A stretch of 39,963 nt of DNA from Bacteroidaceae bacterium (GCA_017646665.1 JAGCMB010000051.1:1-39963); one strand, 5' to 3'. Positions 9,505-18,757 are shown, counted from the stretch's first letter. The notes: a model not told the origin generated them from the letters alone. A program made the numbers and translations.

Positions 9505-10508
9505 AAAGCTGTAGCTACAGAATTAAAAAAAGAAGCCGTGTCAGAACTCTCAACACCAACCACCTTCGCTTTCCTTACAAAAGGTGAGTTTGTAGACACC
9601 TCGAACCTCTTTTCGAGGTCACCTCGTTTGCCAAGAACTACGCTATATGCATAATCATCGAACTGCAGTTGAACAGAGAAATCAGAAGGTTTCACCTTGC
9701 CCGAATCGGCATCTAGCACCTCATAGACAACATTCACGTCCTGAGGCAAGAAACCAAGATTTACATTACTTGGAAATTTCACATACTCCACCGGAACAGC
9801 GACAACCTTGTTCACATAGCGCGACACACCAACAAGCACCTTCACCTTTTCTGGCTGCACATTAATGTACTTTCCAGGCAAGAAGGTCATTTCAAAAACA
9901 GTATCACGCTCCAGACCGTCACAAACAAGAACCGGAGTCCTCACATCCTTTATTTCAGAAATTTCATCTATCAGTGCTGTAACCAGCACCTCTTCGGGTT
10001 CATACTTCACCGACACCAGTTCACACCCTTTTGCCACTCTCAAATCAAGACGATTCTTCTTCACCGGCACAATAGCCGTCACTCGCTGCACAGCGGCAAA
10101 CAGCGAGTCATCAACAAAATCTTTCAACGACAGCGACGGGTCAAGCTGTTCCACCACCCTGCCTCTTATTGTGTTTGCAGACATCGCCAAACGGCCACCT
10201 TTTCGAGAAAATTCTGAATAGTCGGCTGCGACAACAATACCATCGTCAAAAATATATCCAAACAAGTCCGTTCCATCACCACGCACAACCACGCTGGTCG
10301 AGATGCCATCGGCACATTCAAGTTCAATGCCATCAGGGACATTCTTCACCTGTACAGACACAGAAATATTGGTTTCGTATACTCTGTTCAGCGTCATCGA
10401 CAGCCAAAGACTACACGAAACCAATAAGAAGAAAAGGAAAACAATCAAATTGTTTCCCCTAGCTTTTTCAAGCGCTTTTTTAAAGGAATTTATATCCAAG
10501 TTACGCAA
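9501..10508 (-). CDS. YbbR-domain membrane-anchored protein
   Basis: The 335-residue protein has a short basic N-terminus, one membrane helix at about 19-40 (NNLIVFLFFLLVSC...), and a long extracytoplasmic part built of repeated beta-rich units, the pattern of YbbR-like proteins. In Firmicutes YbbR (CdaR) regulates the diadenylate cyclase encoded beside it. No cyclase gene is present here, and the Bacteroidetes version sits with coaE, yajC and nusB, so that function should not be assumed. It is 3 bp from yajC and overlaps coaE by 4 bp, so it is part of a tight operon. Confidence 0.85.
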   Translation of the reverse strand: MRNLDINSFKKALEKARGNNLIVFLFFLLVSCSLWLSMTLNRVYETNISVSVQVKNVPDGIELECADGISTSVVVRGDGTDLFGYIFDDGIVVAADYSEFSRKGGRLAMSANTIRGRVVEQLDPSLSLKDFVDDSLFAAVQRVTAIVPVKKNRLDLRVAKGCELVSVKYEPEEVLVTALIDEISEIKDVRTPVLVCDGLERDTVFEMTFLPGKYINVQPEKVKVLVGVSRYVNKVVAVPVEYVKFPSNVNLGFLPQDVNVVYEVLDADSGKVKPSDFSVQLQFDDYAYSVVLGKRGDLEKRFEVSTNSPFVRKAKVVGVESSDTASFFNSVATAL

Positions 10509-10511
10509 TAA

Positions 10512-10865
10512 TTACTTGCCCTCTTCCTTCATCGCTGCAGGATTGGCAAAAACCACCGAAATATCCACGCGAACGTTTACATTGTGAGCAATCTCAACAA
10601 CCACAACATTGCCATCAATCTCCTTGATTTTGCCATAAATACCACCACTGGTAACCACTTCCATTCCCGGCTGAAGACCACGACGGAAGTTCTCAATCTC
10701 CTTCTGACGCTTGCGCTGTGGGCGAATCATCAGGAAGTACATTATTGCAATGATGATAACAAACATAAACAAAGGATTACCCAAGAAAGCGGCGATGCCG
10801 CTTGGCTCCTGAGCAACAGTGTCAACAGCTGTTTCAACAACTGTTTCGGCTTGCATAAATACCAT
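10512..10865 (-). CDS. yajC: Preprotein translocase accessory subunit YajC
   Basis: The 117-residue protein has one membrane helix (about 31-47, LFMFVIIIAIMYFLMIRPQ) directly followed by the diagnostic RPQRKRQKE basic patch and the soluble domain with GMEVVTSGGIYGKIKEID. YajC associates with SecDF in protein export. It lies between nusB and ybbR in the same direction. A second in-frame ATG three codons in is an equally possible start. Confidence 0.95.
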   Translation of the reverse strand: MVFMQAETVVETAVDTVAQEPSGIAAFLGNPLFMFVIIIAIMYFLMIRPQRKRQKEIENFRRGLQPGMEVVTSGGIYGKIKEIDGNVVVVEIAHNVNVRVDISVVFANPAAMKEEGK

Positions 10866-10895
10866 AATTCAAAAAATTTAATTTATCAATAATTT

Positions 10896-11819
10896 TTACT
10901 TGTTTATCTTACCAGCCTCGCGCAAGCTCTTTGTAATGGCATCAAGCAGACCATTGACAAACGAGCCACTCTTGGCGGTGCTGTAATGCTTTGCAATCTC
11001 GACATACTCGTTCAAAGTAACCGAGAGAGGAATATCATTTTGCGTCATAAGCTCGGCCAAAGCAACCTGCATAATCACAACATCCATAAACGCAAGACGC
11101 GACATATCCCAGTTCTTCGAGTTCTCGCTCATCATCTTGCGATACTCCTCGGCATTAGCAATGGCATTGCGGAAAAGTTTGCAAGCAAACTCCTTATCCG
11201 AGTCGTCTTTATATTCAGGCAACAACAGACGGTCACTGTTCGCATCCTCAGTAAAACGCTTTATTGTCTTCAACACAAAAGTATCCACAATTGGTTTGTC
11301 ATCATTCCAATAAAGGCTATGCTCCTCAATCAAGTCATCGAGTTCCTCATTTTCAAAGATAAAGGTCTTGTAAAGTTTTTTCCACAAATCTCTATCCTCT
11401 TCATAACTATCCACGCCCGATTCCATATACTCTTTGTATATGTCGCTCGCCTCAATCTTGTCGAGCATACGACGCAAGAAATCCGAATTATCCACCCAGT
11501 TGAGCTTGCTCTTCTCGGCAAACTTCACAAGCTGTTCAATCTGCCCAAGCTGAGCAACGAAACGGTTGTTCACAAACTTAAGATTTGGATTCTTGTCGCT
11601 CTCTGTGGGGCGCACCTTCATTCCGAGAAACGAAATTCTGTCTGCCGCATAGTGTGTTATACCCGGCATCAGCAACAACAGATAGTGATATAGATCGTAT
11701 GCCTTTGAAAGGCTGAAAAACATTTCGTCCTCGGCCGCTTTCAAACTTTTACCACTGTTTTTGTAGTATGCATAAACAATCTGCACAACCTTTAGACGAA
11801 TAAGAACTCTATTAATCAT
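10896..11819 (-). CDS. nusB: Transcription antitermination factor NusB, long Bacteroidetes form
   Basis: From the ATG at 11817-11819 the protein is 307 residues, beginning MINRVLIRLKVVQIVYAYYKN, which I take as the true start because it matches the Bacteroidetes family N-terminus. Upstream in-frame ATGs at 11855 and 11990 would add non-conserved residues. The NusB fold occupies the C-terminal half (about 165-300), with MDVVIMQVALAELM and SVTLNEYVEIAKHYS as the recognisable helices. E. coli NusB is about 139 residues, so the N-terminal half is an extra domain. NusB works with NusE/S10 in rRNA antitermination. It is the first gene of nusB-yajC-ybbR-coaE. Confidence 0.9.
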   Translation of the reverse strand: MINRVLIRLKVVQIVYAYYKNSGKSLKAAEDEMFFSLSKAYDLYHYLLLLMPGITHYAADRISFLGMKVRPTESDKNPNLKFVNNRFVAQLGQIEQLVKFAEKSKLNWVDNSDFLRRMLDKIEASDIYKEYMESGVDSYEEDRDLWKKLYKTFIFENEELDDLIEEHSLYWNDDKPIVDTFVLKTIKRFTEDANSDRLLLPEYKDDSDKEFACKLFRNAIANAEEYRKMMSENSKNWDMSRLAFMDVVIMQVALAELMTQNDIPLSVTLNEYVEIAKHYSTAKSGSFVNGLLDAITKSLREAGKINK

Positions 11820-11881
11820 AAAACGCTTTTTCTGATATACGGGCAAAGGTCGCATTTTATTACGACACACACAAGAAAAAA

Positions 11882-11889
11882 CAAAAATA
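11882..11889 (-). promoter_or_regulatory. -7 element for the nusB operon
   Basis: Minus-strand TATTTTTG matches TAnnTTTG and would start RNA near 11875, about 55 nt before the chosen nusB start. No convincing -33 TTTG is seen. It also places the longer nusB start (11990) upstream of transcription. Confidence 0.4.
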
Positions 11890-12030
11890 ATTTCATACAA
11901 AAAGCACAACGATTCCACGTTGTCACGTAAAAGAACAATGCCGGCGGCAATAAAGTTCAACATAATGAAGCATATATGAAGAATGCACATTTTTTACACC
12001 CATCATAGCTATACATATTATTATTTTATA

Positions 12031-12038
12031 TAACTTTG
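12031..12038 (+). promoter_or_regulatory. -7 element for the first polysaccharide block
   Basis: TAACTTTG matches TAnnTTTG; the -33 position carries no TTTG. The predicted start near 12045 gives a leader of about 90 nt before ugd. Together with the divergent nusB promoter this accounts for the 317-bp gap 11820-12136, in which I see nothing else. Confidence 0.5.
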
Positions 12039-12136
12039 TAGGAATTACAAAAAGCACGCACGCCAAGCGGTGCGCAGATTGGCAACAAAGAACCACGGAG
12101 CCACACAGCTGTTTATTATACCGAAATTTACAAAAT

Positions 12137-13456
12137 ATGAAAATAGCAGTAGCAGGTACAGGATATGTAGGACTAAGCATTGCCACGCTATTGGCACAGC
12201 ACAACGAAGTCGTCGCAGTTGACGTCATCCCCGAGAAGGTTGAAAAGATAAACAATCGTATATCGCCAATACAGGACGATTACATCGAAAAATACCTGAC
12301 GGAGAAGAGCCTCAACCTGCGTGCCACGCTCGATGCCAAAGCTGCCTACCGCGATGCCGAATTCATAGTCATTGCAGCCCCCACCAACTACGACCCGCAG
12401 AAGAACTTCTTCGACACCCATCACATAGAAGATGTCATAGACCTTGTACTCGAAGTCAACCCCGAAGCCACAATGGTCATCAAAAGCACCATACCCGTAG
12501 GTTACTGTCGCAGCCTTTATGTAAAATACGCAAAAAGATTCAAGGATATGGGATGGGATTCGACACACAAGTTCCGTCTGCTCTTCTCCCCTGAGTTTCT
12601 GCGCGAGAGCAAAGCCCTGTACGACAACCTCTACCCAAGCCGCATCATAGTCGGTTATCCCAAGATGATTGACAAGTTCGACGAAGAGAACGATGCCATC
12701 AAAGCCATCGCCGGCAACCATTTGAAAGAGGCCGCACAAACCTTTGCATCACTGCTACAACAAGGCGCAATAAAAGAAGATATACCGACACTGTTTATGG
12801 AGCTCAAAGAGGCCGAAGCCGTCAAGCTCTTCTCAAACACATACCTCGCCCTGCGAGTGAGCTATTTCAACGAGCTCGACACATACGCCGAAATAAAAGG
12901 CCTCAATTCAGCAGCCATAATACAAGGCGTAGGGCTCGACCCACGCATAGGCACACACTACAATAACCCCTCTTTCGGCTACGGTGGCTACTGCTTGCCC
13001 AAAGACACCAAGCAGTTGCTCGCAAATTACCGCGACGTTCCGCAAAATATGATGAGTGCCATCGTAGAGAGCAACCGCACACGCAAGGACTTCATCGCCG
13101 ACCAGGTGCTCAACAAAGCCGGATACTACGACTACTTCAGCCGTGGCGACTTCAACATAAGCAATGAGCGCAAATGCACCATTGGTGTTTACCGCCTCAC
13201 AATGAAGGCAGGCAGCGACAATTTCCGCCAATCATCAATACAAGGTGTGATGAAGCGCATCAAAGCCAAAGGCGCTGAGGTCATCATATATGAACCAACC
13301 ATTGAGGACAACACCACGTTCTTCGGCAGCCGCGTAGTGAACAACCTCGACGAATTCAAGACTCTGTCGCAGGCCATCATTGCCAACCGCTACGACAGCA
13401 CACTCGACGATGTAAAAGAGAAAGTCTACACCCGCGACATCTTCCAACGAGATTAA
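12137..13456 (+). CDS. ugd: UDP-glucose 6-dehydrogenase
   Basis: The 439-residue protein oxidises UDP-glucose to UDP-glucuronate with NAD+. It has the N-terminal Rossmann motif [10 protein letters not shown] (about 7-16), the conserved SPEFLRES segment, the central helix stretch [15 protein letters not shown], and the catalytic cysteine in [12 protein letters not shown] (C286). The short FSPEFLRE form and central helix resemble UDP-glucose dehydrogenases of capsule clusters rather than the WbpO/WecC type at 19761-21029. It opens the polysaccharide locus and is followed after 13 bp by a nucleotidyltransferase-like gene. A role in making glucuronic acid for the polymer is inferred from context. 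Confidence 0.92.
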   Translation: MKIAVAGTGYVGLSIATLLAQHNEVVAVDVIPEKVEKINNRISPIQDDYIEKYLTEKSLNLRATLDAKAAYRDAEFIVIAAPTNYDPQKNFFDTHHIEDVIDLVLEVNPEATMVIKSTIPVGYCRSLYVKYAKRFKDMGWDSTHKFRLLFSPEFLRESKALYDNLYPSRIIVGYPKMIDKFDEENDAIKAIAGNHLKEAAQTFASLLQQGAIKEDIPTLFMELKEAEAVKLFSNTYLALRVSYFNELDTYAEIKGLNSAAIIQGVGLDPRIGTHYNNPSFGYGGYCLPKDTKQLLANYRDVPQNMMSAIVESNRTRKDFIADQVLNKAGYYDYFSRGDFNISNERKCTIGVYRLTMKAGSDNFRQSSIQGVMKRIKAKGAEVIIYEPTIEDNTTFFGSRVVNNLDEFKTLSQAIIANRYDSTLDDVKEKVYTRDIFQRD

Positions 13457-13469
13457 ACAGACGCCAACA

Positions 13470-14588
13470 ATGCAAACAAAGGAAACAACAAACGGCAACA
13501 AGGCCCACGCGCCACTCATCGAGCTTTTCTTCAGCCTCATCAGGTGTGGCATAGGAAAGCAGAATACCCTCCCCCGCACACCCGACGCCGAGGAGTGGCA
13601 CGAGTTGTTCCAGATTTCCCAGAAACAGACATTGGCAGGCATAACCTTTGCCGGCATCGAGCATCTTCCACAAGAGCAACGCCCGCCTAAAGAGATACTG
13701 TTCAAATGGCATCAGCTATGCAGTGTCATTAGAAAAAAGAATGCCGAGCTCAACAAAAAAAGCGCAATTGTAGCAAGCAAATTCAACAGCGAAGGATTTC
13801 CCAACTGCATCTTAAAAGGACAGGGATTGGCGCAGCTATACCCCGACCCCACCCTGCGCACACCCGGCGATATTGACATCTGGCTCGAAGGGGGTTGCAA
13901 AGAAATCATTAGATACGTAAAGAGCTGCACCCCACAAAGCAGCCCAACATACCACCACATAGACTTCCCGATAGCACCGGGATTTGACATTGAAGCACAT
14001 TTCACCCCATCGTGGATGTACAGTCCGATAAAAAACAGACGCCTGCAAAAATTCTTTGCAAGCAACGCCAAGCAACAGTTCAGCAACACAACGCAAACCC
14101 CCGAAGGCAGTTTCCCGGCGCCATCCATAACATTCAACAGAATATATGTACTGCTGCACATATACCGCCACCTATTTCAGGAAGGCATCGGGCTACGACA
14201 ACTGCTCGACTATTATTTCATACTCGACAAAGGCTTCACAAAAGCAGAAGAAAAAGAGTACCTTCAGACGCTGCGAGCATTGGGATTGAGAAATTTTGCT
14301 GCAGCTACAACATATATACTAATGGAAAAATTCGGGCTTCACAGCGACAAATGCCCAGTAATGCCCAACAAGAAAAGAGGAGAATTTCTGTTGAACGAAA
14401 TAATGACTGCCGGAAATTTCGGCAGATACGACAGCCGTTACAACATCGTATCCAAAGACAACGAGTTCAAGCATTTCCTCAACAGCATGCAGCGCATAGT
14501 GCGCCTCACCGCCCAGTACCCGAGTGAAACACTTTGGAGTCCATACTTCAAGATATGGCACTACATTTGGCGAAAGCGCCACCAATAG
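13470..14588 (+). CDS. Nucleotidyltransferase-fold family protein (uncharacterised)
   Basis: The 372-residue protein has the signature of the uncharacterised nucleotidyltransferase family common in polysaccharide clusters: LKGQGLAQLYP (115-125) followed by a GDIDIW motif (133-138) that supplies two metal-binding aspartates, and a later DIEAHF strand that could give the third. No signal peptide or membrane helix is present. These proteins are widespread beside sugar-nucleotide genes, but their substrate is not established to my knowledge. It lies 13 bp after ugd and 57 bp before wecB, so all three are probably one transcript. Confidence 0.75.
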   Translation: MQTKETTNGNKAHAPLIELFFSLIRCGIGKQNTLPRTPDAEEWHELFQISQKQTLAGITFAGIEHLPQEQRPPKEILFKWHQLCSVIRKKNAELNKKSAIVASKFNSEGFPNCILKGQGLAQLYPDPTLRTPGDIDIWLEGGCKEIIRYVKSCTPQSSPTYHHIDFPIAPGFDIEAHFTPSWMYSPIKNRRLQKFFASNAKQQFSNTTQTPEGSFPAPSITFNRIYVLLHIYRHLFQEGIGLRQLLDYYFILDKGFTKAEEKEYLQTLRALGLRNFAAATTYILMEKFGLHSDKCPVMPNKKRGEFLLNEIMTAGNFGRYDSRYNIVSKDNEFKHFLNSMQRIVRLTAQYPSETLWSPYFKIWHYIWRKRHQ

Positions 14589-14645
14589 CAAATAAAGAAT
14601 TGTAAACAAATTTCAACAAAATAACACTTTTTAAAATACATAATA

Positions 14646-15800
14646 ATGAAAACAGTAATGCTTATATTCGGTACCAGACCCGAAGCCATCAAAATGGCAC
14701 CCCTGGTCAAGGAGTTTCAAAAACACCCCGAAGCATTCAAGACAATCGTTTGCGTAACAGGCCAGCATCGTCAGATGCTCGACCAAGTTCTGCAACTATT
14801 CGAAATAATCCCCGATTACGACCTCAATATAATGAAGCAGGGACAAGACCTCTATGACGTCACCGCACGCGTGCTCACAGGAATGCGCGACGTACTCAAA
14901 GAGGCTCTCCCCGACATCGTGCTCGTACACGGCGACACCACCACAAGCACAGCCGCAGCCCTCGCCGCATTCTACCAGCAGATACCGGTGGGACACATTG
15001 AGGCAGGACTACGCACACACAACATATATAGTCCCTGGCCCGAGGAGATGAACCGCCAGATAACAGGCCGCATCGCAACCTACAACTTTGCCCCAACCCC
15101 ATTAAGCAAGGCAAACCTTTTGCGCGAGGCCGTAAACGAGGAGAGCATCAACGTAACAGGCAACACCGTCATTGATGCACTCTATTGGGTTGTAGACCGA
15201 ATCAAAAAAGACAACACACTCGACAGCGAGCTCAAAAAACTGCTGTCACAAGCCGGCTATGACATCAACCGCCTCTCAGACGGCAAAAAGCTGGTACTCA
15301 TTACCGGTCATCGCCGCGAGAACTTCGGCGACGGTTTCATCAATATGTGCACAGCAATCAAAGACCTCACCATCAAATACCCCGATGTCGACTTCGTCTA
15401 CCCGATGCACCTCAACCCCAACGTACGCAAGCCAATCCACGAGGTATTCGGAGAGGATTTGAGCAACCTCAACAACATATTCTTCATTGAGCCACTCGAA
15501 TACCTGTCATTCGTCTACCTAATGGAAAAGAGCACCATCGTACTCACCGACAGTGGCGGCATACAGGAAGAGGCTCCCGGCCTTGGCAAGCCCGTACTCG
15601 TTATGCGCGACACCACCGAACGCCCCGAGGCACTTGAAGCCGGCACTGTAAAACTAGTAGGCACAAACTACGACAAAATCGTCAACGAAGTATCCGCGTT
15701 GCTCGACAACAAAGAACACTACGACGCAATGAGCAAAGCCGTGAACCCATACGGCGACGGCCTGGCTTGCAGCAGAATAGTAGAAGCCCTAAAGGGATAA
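14646..15800 (+). CDS. wecB: UDP-N-acetylglucosamine 2-epimerase (non-hydrolysing)
   Basis: The 384-residue protein has all hallmarks of WecB/MnaA, which interconverts UDP-GlcNAc and UDP-ManNAc: FGTRPEAIKMAPLV at the start, HGDTTTS, HIEAGLRT, WPEEMNRQ, ITGHRRENFGDG and the C-terminal SGGIQEEAPGLGKP with RDTTERPEAL. The acidic residues and histidine known to be needed in E. coli WecB fall in these motifs. It would feed the WecG/TagA-type transferase that begins the next block (16236-17006), although a hairpin terminator lies between them. Confidence 0.95.
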   Translation: MKTVMLIFGTRPEAIKMAPLVKEFQKHPEAFKTIVCVTGQHRQMLDQVLQLFEIIPDYDLNIMKQGQDLYDVTARVLTGMRDVLKEALPDIVLVHGDTTTSTAAALAAFYQQIPVGHIEAGLRTHNIYSPWPEEMNRQITGRIATYNFAPTPLSKANLLREAVNEESINVTGNTVIDALYWVVDRIKKDNTLDSELKKLLSQAGYDINRLSDGKKLVLITGHRRENFGDGFINMCTAIKDLTIKYPDVDFVYPMHLNPNVRKPIHEVFGEDLSNLNNIFFIEPLEYLSFVYLMEKSTIVLTDSGGIQEEAPGLGKPVLVMRDTTERPEALEAGTVKLVGTNYDKIVNEVSALLDNKEHYDAMSKAVNPYGDGLACSRIVEALKG

Positions 15801-15921
15801 AACAAAGACTTTGCAACGCTCACTATTTGTAATAACTTTTCAAAACCTTAAACAATAACAGACTACCGATTGTAAAAGTTAATATTTGTTAAACAAAAGA
15901 ACAAACAGACCTCCAAAGTAT

Positions 15922-16017
15922 TATATTTGCAAAGAAAAACCGATATATCACCACCATGGTATATATATAAAAAAGCAGAAGACGTTAGGCGCAATCGCGC
16001 CTAACGTCATTTTATTT
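15922..16017 (+). ncRNA. Candidate small RNA or attenuated leader between wecB and wecG
   Basis: TATATTTG (15922-15929) matches the -7 consensus and would start RNA near 15936. The strong hairpin at 15981-16008 followed by ATTTTATTT would end it about 75 nt later. The next gene has its own better promoter downstream (16084-16114). A tiny frame (ATG at 15956, four codons) lies inside. No -33 box is seen, so the -7 match could be chance. The rest of the 435-bp gap 15801-16235 shows only these elements. Confidence 0.25.
15981..16017 (+). terminator. Intrinsic terminator downstream of wecB
   Basis: A perfect 12-bp GC-rich stem (15981-15992 with 15997-16008), loop AATC, is followed by ATTTTATTT. 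It lies 180 bp after the wecB stop and closes the first block. Confidence 0.8.
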
Positions 16018-16083
16018 CCAAAGAAAAAAGCAAACCTCTGAACGCATCATCAAAGCCACAAAAGAGATACAACCGCAAATAAA

Positions 16084-16114
16084 TTTGCTTTTTAATAATA
16101 AATTATTAACTTTG
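16084..16114 (+). promoter_or_regulatory. Consensus promoter for the second polysaccharide block
   Basis: TTTG (16084-16087), 19 bp, TAACTTTG (16107-16114) is a full match to the Bacteroidetes -33/-7 pattern. The leader to the ATG at 16236 is about 115 nt and A-rich. Confidence 0.7.
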
Positions 16115-16235
16115 CAAGAAATAGCTTACATCTACCTAAAGACGCAGAAAAACACAGCAACAGAAACCGTCCACACCATAGGGAACAAGCACTTAAAAAC
16201 ACACAAGCAAACCGTTCAACAAAACACAACAAGCA

Positions 16236-17006
16236 ATGAACTCGCAACAAAAATACAGGATAGGCAAAGTCTACATTTCGCGTACCACTCCCCAAAACAC
16301 CATAGCCAACATCAAACAGGCTATCAACGAGGGACGCAACGAGTATATCTGCGTATCCAACGTGCGCACTACGGCGTTCGCCAATAAAAAAGCGAACAAG
16401 GAGTACCGCGACATTATGAACAACGCCTATATGTGTACCCCAGACGGAATGCCACTTGTGTGGATGGCTCGCTTGTGGGGGCTAAAGGACGTTCAGCGCA
16501 CCGTTGGCCCCGACCTCTTCACAACAATGCTCAACGACAAGAAAAGCGACATAAAGCATTTCCTTTTGGGTGACACCGAAGAAACGCTTGCACAAATGAA
16601 GGAGAAATACGCCACAGAAGGCGCCAGCATCGTAGGGAGCTACTCTCCCCCATTCTGCAAACTCGACAACTTTGACTACGCCGGCATTGCAAAACGAATC
16701 AACGACAGCGGTGCAGACATAGTGTGGCTATCACTACGCGCTCCCAAACAAGATTTCTTTGCCGTGCGCCTGCTACCATTCCTTGACAAAAAGATATGCA
16801 TTGGCGTTGGCGCGGCATTTCGTTTCTCGTTAGGACAGATAAAACACCCTCCAAAGATTTTCAAGAAGTTGGGCCTCACGGGACTGTTCTGGAGAAAAAT
16901 GAACCTAACTAAAATCATTTGGTATTTCCATCACTTTGCATTGCTGTGCAAATGGGCTTGCGGAATACTATCATCAAGGCTAATAGGAAAGAAATACCAC
17001 CAATAG
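16236..17006 (+). CDS. WecG/TagA/CpsF family glycosyltransferase
   Basis: The 256-residue protein matches the GT26 family. Visible motifs are YICVSNVRTTAFANKKA, the central TPDGMPLVWMARLWG with the catalytic-type Asp, RTVGPDLF, and the later ADIVWLSLRAPKQDFF and GVGAAFRFSLG. WecG transfers ManNAcA and TagA transfers ManNAc onto a lipid-linked GlcNAc at the inner membrane face. With wecB just upstream, ManNAc from UDP-ManNAc is the likeliest donor here, which is inference. No membrane helix is obvious, but the C-terminus is basic and hydrophobic, fitting membrane association. The next gene starts 10 bp downstream. Confidence 0.88.
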   Translation: MNSQQKYRIGKVYISRTTPQNTIANIKQAINEGRNEYICVSNVRTTAFANKKANKEYRDIMNNAYMCTPDGMPLVWMARLWGLKDVQRTVGPDLFTTMLNDKKSDIKHFLLGDTEETLAQMKEKYATEGASIVGSYSPPFCKLDNFDYAGIAKRINDSGADIVWLSLRAPKQDFFAVRLLPFLDKKICIGVGAAFRFSLGQIKHPPKIFKKLGLTGLFWRKMNLTKIIWYFHHFALLCKWACGILSSRLIGKKYHQ

Positions 17007-17016
17007 CAAACCAGAT

Positions 17017-17601
17017 ATGGCAAAAAAACTTAGCACAACATACAAAATTCTACGCAAACTCGGCTTCAATTACAGCGAAGAAGAGTACGGCGACGTCACA
17101 TTAGGAAAGGTTTTTGGTAAATTCTTCGGGAATATATACCGCAAACGTTTGGAAAAAATGATGGATTGGCCCATCCTCCACCCGATAAACCCAAGAAAAT
17201 TGCGCCCCATATTTATGCGAATGATGGGATGCAAAGTCGGCAAGGAGTGTTTTATAGGCGACTATGTACGTATAGACCCAGGACACGCCGACATGATAAC
17301 GTTGGAAGACCACGTATCCATTGCAGCCGGTGTCCGTCTTTTGTGTCACCAGAGAGATTTCAGCGATTACCACGTTGGGGATGATTATATGGACCTAGGA
17401 TATGTAGTCAAGCCAATAGTCCTAAAAAAAGGTTGCCTGGTAGGAATGGAATCTTTTATCATGCCTGGAGTAACCATTGGCGAAGGTGCCATTGTCGGCG
17501 CTGGTTCATTAGTAACAAAAGACATCCCGGCTTGGTCTATTGCAACAGGACGCCCGGCAAAAGTAATCAAACAAATACCCAAAAGAGAAGCACAACAATG
17601 A
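17017..17601 (+). CDS. Left-handed beta-helix acyltransferase (hexapeptide repeat)
   Basis: The 194-residue protein shows hexapeptide repeats across residues about 75-185 (GKECFIGDYVRI..., LEDHVSIAAGV, VLKKGCLVGMESFIMPGVTIGEGAIVGAGSLVTKDIPAWSIATGRPAKVI), ending in the typical GxPAKxI cap. The likely catalytic histidine is in LLCHQRDF. Such enzymes acetylate sugars with acetyl-CoA in the cytosol. The N-terminal 60 residues are basic and helical. It overlaps the deacetylase gene by four bases (ATGA), so the two are translationally coupled and may act on the same sugar. Confidence 0.88.
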   Translation: MAKKLSTTYKILRKLGFNYSEEEYGDVTLGKVFGKFFGNIYRKRLEKMMDWPILHPINPRKLRPIFMRMMGCKVGKECFIGDYVRIDPGHADMITLEDHVSIAAGVRLLCHQRDFSDYHVGDDYMDLGYVVKPIVLKKGCLVGMESFIMPGVTIGEGAIVGAGSLVTKDIPAWSIATGRPAKVIKQIPKREAQQ

Positions 17602-18446
17602 ACATACTCACATTCGACATAGAAGAATGGTTCCATCTGCTCGATTTTGACGCAACGCGCACCGAGGACAAATGGGGAAAATACGAAGTACGCATCCACG
17701 AGAATCTGGAGCGCATACTCCGTATACTTGACGAAACCGATACGAAAGCTACATTCTTTGTCATCGGTTGGATAGCCAAGAGATACCCCGAGGTTGTACG
17801 CAGGATTGCCGAGAAGTACGAGATTGGCAGCCACACAATGACACACCAACTCGTGTGGCAACAGTCACCCGAGGAGTTCAAGCAGGATGTCGACACATCA
17901 ATAAAACTGTTACAGGACATCACAGGCAAGCCCGTCAAGTACTTCCGCGCACCGGGCTACTCAATACGCGAGAGCGAAGCTTACGCATTCGAAACGCTCG
18001 CCGAACAGGGCATTGAGATTGACTGTTCTGTATTCCCGGCTGCGCATGCCCACGGTGGAATGCCAAAGTTTCCACAGGCAGCACCGGCCATAATTGAGCA
18101 CAACGGCATCAAGATGAAAGAATTGCCAATCAGTTTCGCAAAAGTTGCAGGCAAGAACATCATCTTCTCGGGCGGTGGTTATTTCCGCCTATTGCCGTAC
18201 AGCCTCATCAAAAAGCTGACAACAAAGAACACGGACTACAACATGGCATACATCCACCCACGCGACCTCGACCGCGGACAGCCCGTCCTCAAAGGACTGC
18301 CACTGACAAGACGTTTCAAATCATACATTGGCATAAAAGGCGCCGAGGAGAAGCTACGCAAATACCTGTCCGACTTCAAATTTACCGACGTGGCAACTGC
18401 CAACAGGCTGATAGATTGGGACAAAGTGCAGAATATTAAGATATGA
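17598..18446 (+). CDS. Polysaccharide deacetylase (NodB-type, DUF3473-like end)
   Basis: From the ATG at 17598 the protein is 282 residues and starts MNILTFDIEEWFH, the strand bearing the first metal-site aspartates of the NodB fold. It continues with TKATFFVIGWIAKRYPE, the metal motif HTMTHQ (H-x3-H), and the catalytic-region FRAPGYSIRE. The later YIHPRDLD matches the C-terminal part of the exosortase-type deacetylases. These hydrolyse N- or O-acetyl groups of polysaccharides. No signal peptide is seen, so it would act in the cytosol on precursors. An in-frame extension to 17433 is rejected because it reads the previous gene out of frame. No terminator follows. Confidence 0.9.
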   Translation: MNILTFDIEEWFHLLDFDATRTEDKWGKYEVRIHENLERILRILDETDTKATFFVIGWIAKRYPEVVRRIAEKYEIGSHTMTHQLVWQQSPEEFKQDVDTSIKLLQDITGKPVKYFRAPGYSIRESEAYAFETLAEQGIEIDCSVFPAAHAHGGMPKFPQAAPAIIEHNGIKMKELPISFAKVAGKNIIFSGGGYFRLLPYSLIKKLTTKNTDYNMAYIHPRDLDRGQPVLKGLPLTRRFKSYIGIKGAEEKLRKYLSDFKFTDVATANRLIDWDKVQNIKI

Positions 18447-18532
18447 AACAGTTTTAACACACAAATACCAAGCGACACACCACATTAGTGCATAATACAC
18501 TCATTTTGACAAACTCACATTATTGGCATAAA

Positions 18533-18564
18533 TTTGTTACTTGATAATAATATTGTTAATTTCG
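18533..18564 (+). promoter_or_regulatory. Promoter and long leader of the third polysaccharide block
   Basis: TTTG (18533-18536), 20 bp, TAATTTCG (18557-18564) is one base from consensus. RNA would start near 18570, leaving a leader of about 190 nt up to the ATG at 18758. In that leader I see two very short start-stop frames (ATG at 18615 and 18643) and no strong hairpin. The 311-bp gap 18447-18757 contains no other feature. Confidence 0.5.
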
Positions 18565-18757
18565 CAAGAAACCCGAACCTGATTATTCAGTCGGTTATAT
18601 TTTAAAAAGCGGCCATGGCACAAGAGTGAGAAAAGCCCCAAAATGATACTATCGTAATGGTTTTTATTAAAATCTGTATTAGAACTTGACATAAGAGATA
18701 AAGAACACCCCTAATACAACAAAGGGAACAGAATAATAAAATTAATTATAACAAACA

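Noticed and set aside
11820-11990. Longer N-terminus for NusB
   Set aside because: MINRVLIRLK matches the expected family start, and the -7 box at 11882-11889 would lie inside the extension.
17433-17597. Longer N-terminus for the polysaccharide deacetylase
   Set aside because: The extension is an out-of-frame reading of the acetyltransferase gene, rich in C, H, R and W; the ATGA overlap start gives the normal NodB-type N-terminus.
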